This document shows positions 16,303 to 24,755 of a stretch of 64,000 bases of DNA, piece after piece. The notes below the pieces were generated by a model, which ran no database searches, had not been told where the DNA came from, and worked only from the letters and a program-made list of their open reading frames with translations. How positions within the stretch are numbered: position 1 is the first letter of the stretch; every line of letters begins with the position of its first letter. Origin of the DNA: Sphingomonas sp. Leaf339 (GTDB lineage: Bacteria; Pseudomonadota; Alphaproteobacteria; Sphingomonadales; Sphingomonadaceae); contig NZ_LMRS01000060.1 of assembly GCF_001426195.1 (NCBI RefSeq), forward strand, positions 1 through 64,000. Reading direction: 5' to 3'. The translations under genes and the position numbers were made by a program.

Positions 16303-17610
16303 TCACGCCGGCACCATCGCCGACAGGATGTCGTCCACCTGCCCCACTGCGAAGGCCGAATATTCGTCGCCGATCGCATAGGGCAACAGGATGCGCCGCC
16401 CGTGCAGCATCCCGCCGCAGCTATAGGTGACGTTGGGCACATACCCGCCGCGCTGCTCCGCGCTGGGGAACAGCAAGGGCGACGGCGTGCGCATCAGTAC
16501 CTTCGACGGATCATCCTTGTCGAGCAGGCAGGCGCCGACGCAATACCCGCGCACCATGCCGACGCCGTGAGTGAAGACCAGCCAGCCCTCGTCGATCTCG
16601 ATCGGGGATCCGCAATTGCCCAGCTGCACGAATTCCCACGAATATTTCGGCGCCATGATCGGTGTGCCGGTTTCCCAGCTGTAAAGATCGTCGGAGCGAA
16701 GCAGCCAGATATTCTCGTTGTCCTGCCGGCCCAGCATCACGAACCGGCCGTCGATCCGGCGGGGGAACAGCGCCATGCCTTTGTACCCGGTCATCGCGCC
16801 GGTCAGCGGCCGCATCTCGACCGTACGCAGATCGACGCCGCGCAGCATCTCCTGGCGCGCATCCTTGCCGTCGTACGCGGTGTAGGTGCCGATGATGCTG
16901 CGCACGCCGTCATGATCGGTAAAGTTGACGAGACGCAGATCCTCCACCCCCTGGCGCTGGCTGGGCAGGATGGGGAAGATGATCGTCTCCGACACGTCTT
17001 CGCTGTCGGCACACACCAGCCGTATCCAGTTGTCGTCCTGCCGGTCGATCCGGGGCGGTACCGCTTCCTGACTGGGCGGATCGATCACCAGCTGGTCGGG
17101 CTGCCCGTCCCTGGCCGGCACCCATTCGCCGGTGCGGAAGGTGATCGACGAGATATGTCCCTCGCCGATCCCGCGCAGTGACAGGATGAAGCGGACCGCC
17201 CCCGGCTGCGAGGGTTCCTCCTCGGTCAGCGCGACGACGCTGGGGTTGAACAGCGCGGCGGATTCAAAGGCATATTCCTGGCTGAAATACGCGCCGATCA
17301 GCAGCCGTTCGTCATCGTCGAAGTCGCCGGCGCCGATATCGCCGCGTACTTCCTCGAACCGGCGCATCAGCACCTGTTCGACATTGCGGTGCCGCTCCCC
17401 CATCGATGCCAGCAGCAACTCGCGCATCCGCGCGCGCATCGCCGGATCAAGTGCCTGCACCCGGTCCACCACCACCTCCGGCCGGGGCGGATGATCGCCG
17501 GAAAAGGCACTCGGATAGCCGAAGCTGAACGGCCGGATCACGGTGCGCGAGGGATCGGGTTTCAACTCGATATCGAGCGTCGTGAAGACTTCGGCTGCGT
17601 TCATCGGCAT
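16303..17610 (-). CDS. Glycoside hydrolase/phosphorylase, GH130 type
   Basis: The 435-residue protein resembles GH130, a five-bladed propeller family that mostly phosphorolyses beta-mannosidic bonds. Recognisable pieces are GYKGMALFPRRIDGRF followed by GRQDNENIWL, the WEFVQLGNCGSPIE block and the TSCG-type segment VTYSCGGML. The exact specificity (mannosyl-glucose, mannosyl-GlcNAc or hydrolase-type) is not readable here. It has no signal peptide, so a cytoplasmic location is likely. Placed beside the glycan operon and transcribed towards it, it may recycle or trim a product of that pathway. Confidence 0.8.
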   Translation of the reverse strand: MPMNAAEVFTTLDIELKPDPSRTVIRPFSFGYPSAFSGDHPPRPEVVVDRVQALDPAMRARMRELLLASMGERHRNVEQVLMRRFEEVRGDIGAGDFDDDERLLIGAYFSQEYAFESAALFNPSVVALTEEEPSQPGAVRFILSLRGIGEGHISSITFRTGEWVPARDGQPDQLVIDPPSQEAVPPRIDRQDDNWIRLVCADSEDVSETIIFPILPSQRQGVEDLRLVNFTDHDGVRSIIGTYTAYDGKDARQEMLRGVDLRTVEMRPLTGAMTGYKGMALFPRRIDGRFVMLGRQDNENIWLLRSDDLYSWETGTPIMAPKYSWEFVQLGNCGSPIEIDEGWLVFTHGVGMVRGYCVGACLLDKDDPSKVLMRTPSPLLFPSAEQRGGYVPNVTYSCGGMLHGRRILLPYAIGDEYSAFAVGQVDDILSAMVPA

Positions 17611-17674
17611 CGGTCCTTGATGGCGGTATCGCGAACGGACGTGCGCGATGGAATGCGTAACGGTGTGGGGCGGT

Positions 17675-18988
17675 TCATGATCCCGCCCCCATCACCGGAT
17701 CGTCGCGATCGGGGTCGCGGCCCTGTTGTTGGTCGAGCGCGCGCATGATCGGCGTCACCGTCAACCCGTGCAGCACGATCGAGAACAGCACCACCAGCCC
17801 GACCAGCCCCCACAACCGCTCACCATCGAACCCGTCGATATGGTTCAGGCCGTACGCGAGGTAATAGATCGTGCCGACACCACGGATGCCGAAGAACGCG
17901 AGCGTCAGCTTTTCCGACCGGTCCGCGCGGTGCCCGATCAGCCCGATCAGCCCCGTCACCGGCCGCACGACCAGCAGGATGACGAGCGCGACGCCCGCTT
18001 CGATCCACGACACCGACGAGAACAGGCCGCTGACCAGCGCCCCGCCGAACAGCAGCAGCAGGACCATCATCGCCAGCCGTTCGATCTGCTCGGTCACGTC
18101 ATGCATGTCGTGGTGGAAATCATGCTGGCGATGCGTGTTGCGGAACGTCAGCGCGGTCACGAACACGGCGAGGAAGCCGTAGCAATGGATGATCTCGGTA
18201 AAGCCGTACGAGATGCACGTCGCGGCCAGTGCGATCAGCCCGTCGCCGGTCTGCGCCAGCTTGCTCTCGGCCGAGACATGGAAGGTCAGCCAGCCGAACA
18301 GCCGCCCGATCGCCCAGCCTGCCCCGATGCCGGCGAATACCTCCCACAGCACACGGTATGTCAGCCATTCGCCGAACCATCCCTCGTGCGTGCCCGCCAC
18401 AGTCGCTAGTGCGACGGCGAGATGCACGAAGGGAAAGGCGAACCCGTCGTTCAGCCCCGCCTCCGACGTCAGGCCGAAGCGCACCTCGTCCTCGTCGCCG
18501 GTCTTCGGCGGGCCGACCTGAATATCGGAGGCCAGCACCGGATCTGTCGGCGCCAGGCTGGCGGCGAGCAGCAGCGCGATCGCCCAGGGCAGGCCCATGC
18601 CGAACGCGGTGACGACGGTGATGGCCAGGATGCCAAGCGGCATGGTGATGCCCAGCAGCCGCCACGTCACCGCCCAGTCGCGCCAGCGGAACACACGGTC
18701 GATCTTCAGCCCCGCGCCCATCAGCGCGATGATGACGACGAACTCCGCGAACCGCTCGGTAATCTCGGGATACAGGTACGGCAGCGGCCTGAGCGTCACC
18801 TGCGGCAACGAGAACAGGGCCGCACCCAGCGCCATGCACACGATCGGCAACGACAGCGGCAGTTTGCGCAGCACCAGTGGCAACCACACCACCAAAGCGG
18901 TGAGCAGGCCGAACCCGGTGAGCATCAGGATATAGGGGTCGGGCAGCCAATCGGCAGGAATCATGAATATCGAACGAGTGGGTGGCAT
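17675..18988 (-). CDS. Cation:proton antiporter, CPA1 type
   Basis: The protein of 437 residues (or 429 from the internal ATG at 18964) has about 12 hydrophobic segments across its length. The pattern resembles CPA1 Na+/H+ exchangers, including the SLAPTDPVLASDIQVG stretch with the paired acidic residues expected in the ion path and GLNDGFAFPFVHLAVALA. These proteins exchange Na+ or K+ for H+ in the inner membrane. It lies 64 bases upstream of the GH130 gene on the same strand, so co-transcription is possible. Confidence 0.85.
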   Translation of the reverse strand: MPPTRSIFMIPADWLPDPYILMLTGFGLLTALVVWLPLVLRKLPLSLPIVCMALGAALFSLPQVTLRPLPYLYPEITERFAEFVVIIALMGAGLKIDRVFRWRDWAVTWRLLGITMPLGILAITVVTAFGMGLPWAIALLLAASLAPTDPVLASDIQVGPPKTGDEDEVRFGLTSEAGLNDGFAFPFVHLAVALATVAGTHEGWFGEWLTYRVLWEVFAGIGAGWAIGRLFGWLTFHVSAESKLAQTGDGLIALAATCISYGFTEIIHCYGFLAVFVTALTFRNTHRQHDFHHDMHDVTEQIERLAMMVLLLLFGGALVSGLFSSVSWIEAGVALVILLVVRPVTGLIGLIGHRADRSEKLTLAFFGIRGVGTIYYLAYGLNHIDGFDGERLWGLVGLVVLFSIVLHGLTVTPIMRALDQQQGRDPDRDDPVMGAGS

Positions 18989-19028
18989 GATCGGGCGCAG
19001 CCGATTGGACGACCCGGGTTCGATGATG

Positions 19029-19061
19029 ATGACACCGGGGTGCGATGATCCCCGGTGTCAT
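19029..19061. promoter_or_regulatory. Perfect 12-bp inverted repeat upstream of the antiporter
   Basis: ATGACACCGGGG (19029-19040) is repeated in inverted form (19050-19061) with a 9-base spacer. It lies 41 bases upstream of the longer antiporter start and has no T-run after it, so it may be an operator or a leader hairpin rather than a terminator. Confidence 0.5.
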
Positions 19062-19121
19062 GGGATCGAGGTCGGATGTTGGGTCGATTGCAGACAGTCG
19101 GCGGTCAGACCGCCTCTAAGC

Positions 19122-19149
19122 AAAAGGCCGCCGGATTGCTCCGACGGCC
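19122..19149 (-). terminator. Terminator of the PEPxxWA gene
   Basis: On the minus strand GGCCGTCGG (19149-19141) pairs with CCGGCGGCC (19134-19126), one mismatch, across a 6-base loop, followed by TTTT. It stands 31 bases after the stop of the gene at 19180. Confidence 0.75.
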
Positions 19150-19179
19150 CTCGCATCACCTGACGGGAGTATCAATCTG

Positions 19180-19776
19180 TCAGGCGTAGACGATATTGGT
19201 TTTACGTCGGCGATAGCGAGCCACACTTGCGACCATGCCGAAGCCGACTAGCATCATGGCCCAAGTGCCGGGCTCAGGCACGGCTGTGATCGTGAATGTC
19301 ACTGCTCTGCTCTCTCCGATCCCTGGATACCCAATGGCAGGAGCGATGGTGCAGTCGGTCGCATCGCCGGCGCCGCTAGAGGCGCTGCATGTTTCCATTC
19401 CGAACAGGGCATAGGTGCGAACGCTGGTTTTGAAGAGTAACCCCCCGCTGTCGAGGAACGGCGCAGCTCCGCTTGGATAGAGGAGATTGGTGGCCCAGTA
19501 GGGAGCGGCGTTCGGATCCGCCTTAACCAGCGACACATCGCGGAGCGTGGAACCCCGGCTGGCGAACTTGCCGGTCATCGCCGTCACAAGATAGCCGGAA
19601 CCTGACTGACCGGAAATGGGATCGTCCAGCTTGTCATAGATGAACGGAGTGTCCGTCGTCGTCAGTTGGCCCGAGCCGGTGAATGCCCCCGAGATCTTCC
19701 AGTTGAATACGGCCGCCTGAGCTGACGTCGTGCCGAACGAGAACACGGCTACAGCCGCCAGGTGAATTGCCTTCAT
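19180..19776 (-). CDS. Exported PEPxxWA-type surface protein
   Basis: The 198-residue protein begins with a clear signal peptide (MKAIHLAAVAVFSFGTTSAQ, cut after AQA). It ends with the sorting signal VPEPGTWAMMLVGFG, a hydrophobic helix and the basic cluster RYRRRK. PEP-CTERM signals of this PEPxxWA form are recognised by exosortase-type systems of sphingomonads and are linked to surface or exopolysaccharide biology. The central part is a beta-rich region with one pair of Cys (about 133 and 144). Its role is unknown; no exosortase gene is in the window. Confidence 0.85.
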   Translation of the reverse strand: MKAIHLAAVAVFSFGTTSAQAAVFNWKISGAFTGSGQLTTTDTPFIYDKLDDPISGQSGSGYLVTAMTGKFASRGSTLRDVSLVKADPNAAPYWATNLLYPSGAAPFLDSGGLLFKTSVRTYALFGMETCSASSGAGDATDCTIAPAIGYPGIGESRAVTFTITAVPEPGTWAMMLVGFGMVASVARYRRRKTNIVYA

Positions 19777-20197
19777 GATTATTGACCCCCCAGTTTACCG
19801 CCGCAGACACCGCCCCCCGCGCATGTCCCAATGTTCAACGCGCCGTTAACTGCGGTCGCGACTGCTGTCGCGCCTCGATCCACCGGTTGGGACGCGAGGC
19901 ATCATGCTGTGGGATTCCACGTCAAACGGCTTGCGTCGAAGCCTTGCCTCGGAAGAGCAGAGTGGCTTCCAGGCGCGATTCATTCCTTCCCGAGACCCAG
20001 TCGATTAGGAAATTGCGAACCTCGGTCATCTCTAGAGAGCTGCCCTAACGCCCTGGCCATGTCCGTTATTGGGATCGGCAAACCAAGCCGCCACGTCCGG
20101 CTTTAGGCGACTTTCGCCGGGCCGCTTTGGATCGATGCCAATCGGCAGCGGCTAACGTTGCGATAGGGTGGAAAGCAGACATCCAGCGACGCCGAGC
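19777..20197. other. Intergenic stretch without recognised genes
   Basis: About 420 bases between the start of the PEPxxWA gene and the end of the nitronate monooxygenase gene. I see no convincing gene, hairpin or repeat here. Short open frames lack ribosome sites and resemble no family. Confidence 0.5.
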
Positions 20198-21247
20198 TTA
20201 CCCAGTTGTCGCTTCCCGCCACAATAATCCGAGCAGATCAGCCGCGGGCATAGCGCGATGAAGAGGAGCACCTTGGCCCGCCCATTGTGCGCCGAAGCCG
20301 TTCTCCCCCTTGGCCTTGGCCGCCGTGTTCAGCGCTTTCCCGGCGTCATACGCAATCGGATAGGCTGGAACTGCAACCTTGGCCGACGCGCCCCATTCCG
20401 TGAACCGGTTAGCAATGCAACGCGCAGGCCGACCGGAGATTGCGTGCGTCATGATCGTGTGGCTGGCACCAGTAGCGGACAGTGCGGCGCGATACGCTTC
20501 ATCTGCGCCGCTCTCTGGGCAAGCAATGAAAGCTGTGCCGAGTTGCGCCGCTATGGCACCAAGGTTCAGTGTCGCGCGGATGCCTTGACCGTCCATGATA
20601 CCGCCTGCGGCGACGACGGGGATGCTGGCCTGTCTCACCAGCAACCTTGTTAGTGCAGCCATTCCAAGCTGATCGTCGAGCCCTGAGGGATCGAACACGC
20701 CCCGATGGCCACCCGCCTCCCAGCCCTGCGCTACGACGACGTCGATCCCCGCAGCCTCGATGCTCCGCGCCTCGTCAGGGCTTGTTGCGGAAGCAAGCAG
20801 CAAACAGCCGACGTTCTTCAGCGCGTTGATGCGGTCCGATGATGGGACGCCAAAGTGGAAGCTGATGACAGGCGGCGCAGCCTCCACGAGCATCGCCAAC
20901 ATATCATCATCATCGGCAAAGCTGGTGTAAATCGTCTTGAGAGTGTCGGGTGGCGTGGAACCGAAGCGCTGGAACAGGGGGCGAAGTGCCTCGAGCCACC
21001 GCGTCTCGTTCGCTGCGTCCGGTTTCGCTGTTGCATGAACGAATAGGTTCACGTTGAATGCGCGCTCGGTAAGAGCGCGCGTGGCATCGATCATGCTTCG
21101 AGCAGCAGTAGCATCGACTGCGCCAATCCCGATTGAGCCGAGGCCACCCGCATTTGAAATTGCTGCGGCCAACTTCGGCGTGGAAACCCCTGCCATGGGC
21201 GCTTGTATGATGGGAACGGCCATGCCGAGTTGCTGGAGCAAGGTCAT
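20198..21247 (-). CDS. Nitronate monooxygenase (2-nitropropane dioxygenase-like)
   Basis: Taken from the ATG of MTLLQQLGM, the protein is 349 residues. It carries the FMN-barrel signatures IQAPMAGVSTPKLAAAISNA near the start, AQGWEAGGHRG (with the family's His) in the middle and a VVAAGGIMDGQGI phosphate-binding segment. Nitronate monooxygenases use FMN and oxygen to convert toxic nitronates to carbonyl compounds and nitrite. A longer frame reaches 21307 and would overlap the Mfd-like gene by eight bases. The short space suggests the two are transcribed together. Confidence 0.88.
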   Translation of the reverse strand: MTLLQQLGMAVPIIQAPMAGVSTPKLAAAISNAGGLGSIGIGAVDATAARSMIDATRALTERAFNVNLFVHATAKPDAANETRWLEALRPLFQRFGSTPPDTLKTIYTSFADDDDMLAMLVEAAPPVISFHFGVPSSDRINALKNVGCLLLASATSPDEARSIEAAGIDVVVAQGWEAGGHRGVFDPSGLDDQLGMAALTRLLVRQASIPVVAAGGIMDGQGIRATLNLGAIAAQLGTAFIACPESGADEAYRAALSATGASHTIMTHAISGRPARCIANRFTEWGASAKVAVPAYPIAYDAGKALNTAAKAKGENGFGAQWAGQGAPLHRAMPAADLLGLLWREATTG

Positions 21248-21299
21248 TGGAAGCCTATGCGCTCCGCTACGATTGTCTGCAATTAGGCGTGAACCGTCA

Positions 21300-24200
21300 T
21301 CACCCATCCCCCCGCAACTCGTCCAGCACGTCGCGCAGGCGTTCGATGCGCGTGGCGGGATCGTCGATGCGTTCGCGTAGCAGCCAGCGGTTCTTCACCT
21401 GTTCGAACGGGGCGGGCAGCGTGGCCTTCGGGTCGGCCAGCGTCAGGGCGATGGCGGCGGGGCCGGCGTCGATCTGGCGGACGCCGGCCGACGCGGCCAG
21501 CGCGGCGATGCAGGCGGTGTCAAGCAGGCGGACGGCCGGGGCCGGCATCGGTCCGAACCGATCCTCCAGTTCCGCCTGGAACCGGTCGATCGCGCCGACG
21601 CCGTCCAGATGCGCCAGCTCACCATACAGCGACAGGCGCAGGTCGGGCTCGGGTATCCAGTCATCCGGCAGGCGCCCTGCCGCGCCCAGCGATAGCGTCG
21701 GTTGCCAGCGGTCCGCCGCCTCGCCGCGCGCCGCTTGCAACGCATGACCGAGCAGGTGCTGGTACAGGTCGATGCCGATCAGCTTCATGTGACCGGCCTG
21801 TTCCTCGCCGATCAGGTCGCCGGCGCCGCGCATATCGAGATCGCGCGCACTGATCGCGAAACCGGCGCCAAGATGATCGAGCGCCTGTAGCGTGCGCAGT
21901 CGCTTCAGCGTCGCCTCTGCGATGGTGGCGTCGCCATCGGTGGTGAGCATGATCTGCCCGCGCCGCCCGCCGCGCCCCACCCGGCCGCGCAGCTGGTGCA
22001 GCTGCGACAGGCCGAAACGGTCGGCGTGGTGGACGATCATCGTGTTGGCGCGCGGCACGTCCAGCCCCGCCTCGATGATGTTGGTCGCCAGCAGCACGTC
22101 GCCATCGCCGGCCGCGAAGCCCGCCATCGCCTCGTCCAGCTCGCCCGCGCCCATCCTGCCGTGGGCGACGACCAGACCGAGCGCGGGGACCAGCCGGCGC
22201 AATGTTGCGGCCATCGCGTCGATATCCTCGATCCGCGGCACCACGACGAAGCTCTGCCCGCCGCTCGCCCGTTCGCGCAGCAGGGCTTTCCGCACATCGT
22301 CGTCGGCGAAGGGCGCGACGGTGGTGCGGATCGGCTGGCGGCGCGCGGGCGGCGTCGCGATGACCGAGATCGCCTGCAACCCGACCAGCGCGGATTGCAG
22401 CGTGCGCGGGATCGGCGTGGCGCTCAGCGTCAGGACATGACCGGCACCCAGATCGCGCAGGCTCGCCTTGGCGGCCGCGCCGAAACGCTGTTCCTCGTCG
22501 ATCACCACCAGCGCCAGATCAGCATAGCGCACCGATTTCGCCGCGACCGCCGCGGTGCCGACCACGACGTGGATCGTGCCGTCGACCAGCCCCGCACACA
22601 CGCGCTTGCGCTCGGCCGGGGTCGACAGGCGCGACAGGGCGGCGACCTCGATACCCGCGAAGCGCCGGCGGATGGTGTCGAGATGCTGGCGCACCAGCAC
22701 CGTCGTCGGTGCGACGATCGCCACCTGTCGACCGCTGAGCGCGACGAGCGCGGCCGCGCGCAACGCCACCTCGGTCTTGCCATACCCGACATCGCCGACG
22801 ACCAGCCGGTCCATCGCCCGCCCGCTCGCCAGATCGCTGCGCACCGCCGCGATGGCGCGTGCCTGATCGGCGGTTTCGGTGAAGGGGAAACCGGCTGCGA
22901 AGCGTTCATAGGCGGCATTGTCTGGGACGATTGGATCGACCGTCCGTGCCTCCCGCTCCGCCGCCAGCGAGGCCAGCGTGCGGGCGCTTTCCGCGATGGC
23001 GGCATCGATCGCCGCGCGCCGTTTGATCCAGCTCGCGCCGTCCAGCGTGTCGAGCGTCACCGCGTCGCGATCGGCGCCGTATCGCCAGATGCGGTTCGCT
23101 TCCTCCACCGGCACCAGCCGGCGCGCGGCCTTGGCATATTCCAGCACGATGTGGTCGCCGGTTTCCTGTGTCTCCAGCCCGACGACGCTGCCGATGCCGT
23201 GATCCTCGTGCACCACGATATCGCCGATGTGCAGTTCGGTGCCTTGCGCGAAGCCGGCGCCGATCGTGGTCGGGGCGTCGTCTCCTTGCGCGCGACTGCC
23301 GAGCAGATCCGCCGCAGCGACCACCACGGCATCATCGATCGTGAAACCACGCTCGACCGGGGCGGCAAGCAGGGACAATGTGCCGACCGGTGTCGCCATC
23401 GCCTCCGCCAGCGAGGCGACGGGCGTGGCGGGGGTGCCGATGCGGCTGGCGAGGAAACTCAGGTCGCGCGGCGAGCCGGCCAGCACCAGCCGCCCCTCCG
23501 CCAGTGCCGCCTTCGCGAAGCGGCGGAACGCGCGCACCGGGTCGGTCCGCTCGACGAAGCGGGGCGGCGCGGCGTCCGTTTCCCAGTCCAGTATCACCAG
23601 ACGGTCCGCGACCGCCTTGTCCAACGCCTTGGCATCGACCAGTTCGGCCGCGATCCGTCGCCGGGGTGCGCCATCGCCGGCCAGCGCCAGGAAGCGGTTG
23701 CGCCGGTCGATTGCGGCGGGTTCGATCAGGATTGCGGCATCCGGCAGATGGTCGGTGATCGCGACACCCTTGCCCCCGCCCGCGCCGAGCGCCGGCTCGC
23801 TGGCGCGGCCGATGACGACGCTGTCGATCGCCTCGATACCCAGCTGCGTGACGGGGTCATAGGCGCGCAGACCGGTCACGACGCCATCGGCGAATTCGAT
23901 GCGCGCCGGCGTGGTGCGATCGGCGGGGAAGATGTCGATCACCGTGCCGCGAAGGGCGATCTCGCCCGGCTCGTCGACGCGGTCGTCGTTGGTGTAACCC
24001 AGCGACTCTGCGAGCGCAGGAAAGGCGTCGATGTCGATCGCATCGCCGATCGCGAAGGCGGGCGGTTGTTCGTCGAACGCGGCTGGCGCGGGATAGCGCA
24101 CCGCGCTGGCATCCGCCGACAGGATGACGACGATCCGCGTGTCCATGCCTTCCGTCTCGGCCAGCCGTAACTGGCGCAGCGCCGCGACCCGCCGACCGAC

Positions 24201-24446
24201 ATTGCCCGCCGATGGCGGTGCCGCCTCACCCGGCAACGCATCGCTGGAGATCAGGTGGACGACCACCGCATCGGGCGCGAAGGCCGCGACGGCCTTGGCG
24301 ATCGCCTCGCCCCGCTGGCCGTCCTGCGCGACCAGCATCACCCGCCGGTCGTCCCGCAACGCCACCCGCGCCGCGATCGCCGCGATCGCATCGGCCGTCG
24401 CCACGGCCTCGCCGGGCAGGACGGTATCGGGGGTGCGTTTCAGCAT
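21300..24446 (-). CDS. Mfd-like ATP-dependent DNA translocase (short form)
   Basis: The 1048-residue protein follows the transcription-repair coupling factor plan: a UvrB-like N-terminal part, an RNA polymerase-interaction segment (HIGDIVVHEDHGIGSVVGLE), then a superfamily 2 motor with Walker A GDVGYGKTEVA, DEEQRFG, SATPIPRTL and QLRGRVGRGG. A TRCF C-terminal domain follows. Typical Mfd proteins are about 1150 residues; this one is about 100 shorter, mostly in the N-terminal half, and has DEEQ where many Mfd have DEEH. It may be a second, diverged Mfd paralogue rather than the housekeeping one; the rest of the genome would decide. Confidence 0.85.
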   Translation of the reverse strand: MLKRTPDTVLPGEAVATADAIAAIAARVALRDDRRVMLVAQDGQRGEAIAKAVAAFAPDAVVVHLISSDALPGEAAPPSAGNVGRRVAALRQLRLAETEGMDTRIVVILSADASAVRYPAPAAFDEQPPAFAIGDAIDIDAFPALAESLGYTNDDRVDEPGEIALRGTVIDIFPADRTTPARIEFADGVVTGLRAYDPVTQLGIEAIDSVVIGRASEPALGAGGGKGVAITDHLPDAAILIEPAAIDRRNRFLALAGDGAPRRRIAAELVDAKALDKAVADRLVILDWETDAAPPRFVERTDPVRAFRRFAKAALAEGRLVLAGSPRDLSFLASRIGTPATPVASLAEAMATPVGTLSLLAAPVERGFTIDDAVVVAAADLLGSRAQGDDAPTTIGAGFAQGTELHIGDIVVHEDHGIGSVVGLETQETGDHIVLEYAKAARRLVPVEEANRIWRYGADRDAVTLDTLDGASWIKRRAAIDAAIAESARTLASLAAEREARTVDPIVPDNAAYERFAAGFPFTETADQARAIAAVRSDLASGRAMDRLVVGDVGYGKTEVALRAAALVALSGRQVAIVAPTTVLVRQHLDTIRRRFAGIEVAALSRLSTPAERKRVCAGLVDGTIHVVVGTAAVAAKSVRYADLALVVIDEEQRFGAAAKASLRDLGAGHVLTLSATPIPRTLQSALVGLQAISVIATPPARRQPIRTTVAPFADDDVRKALLRERASGGQSFVVVPRIEDIDAMAATLRRLVPALGLVVAHGRMGAGELDEAMAGFAAGDGDVLLATNIIEAGLDVPRANTMIVHHADRFGLSQLHQLRGRVGRGGRRGQIMLTTDGDATIAEATLKRLRTLQALDHLGAGFAISARDLDMRGAGDLIGEEQAGHMKLIGIDLYQHLLGHALQAARGEAADRWQPTLSLGAAGRLPDDWIPEPDLRLSLYGELAHLDGVGAIDRFQAELEDRFGPMPAPAVRLLDTACIAALAASAGVRQIDAGPAAIALTLADPKATLPAPFEQVKNRWLLRERIDDPATRIERLRDVLDELRGDG

Positions 24447-24755
24447 GGGTTCCTCTCACGCCCTCGAAAGGGGCTGATCGGACAACCGGTGCGCGGCGCC
24501 CGACGTTCCGGCGCGCGGGCCGGATTTGTCGTGTAATCGATGCAGGTTACTCGCTTTCCCCAAAGAAGGACCGGGGCGGACGGTTGCGCCCCGCCGCGAT
24601 CCGGGTTAGCTGGCCGGCATTCGCCTGGACCCGGTGCAATTCCGGGTGGCTATTCCGGCCGCCGATCCGCCGGACAACGCTAAATCCGCTGCCGACATTT
24701 TCCACCGTGCTTTGCCGCGGTGTCGTTCGGCGCGGTCGATGCGGACCGTTTATCC
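24447..24755. other. Divergent intergenic region, Mfd-like / SulP
   Basis: About 310 bases separate the two divergent starts and must hold both promoters. I could not assign -35/-10 pairs with confidence, and no strong hairpin or repeat stands out. Confidence 0.4.

Noticed and set aside
20258..20653. Possible plus-strand 131-aa gene
   Set aside because: It is antisense to the nitronate monooxygenase gene, has no ribosome site and no recognisable domain.
22000..24170. A 724-residue plus-strand frame opposite the Mfd-like gene
   Set aside because: It is Arg/Asp/Gln-rich without any domain, as expected for the reverse of a high-GC gene. The minus-strand gene has all helicase motifs.
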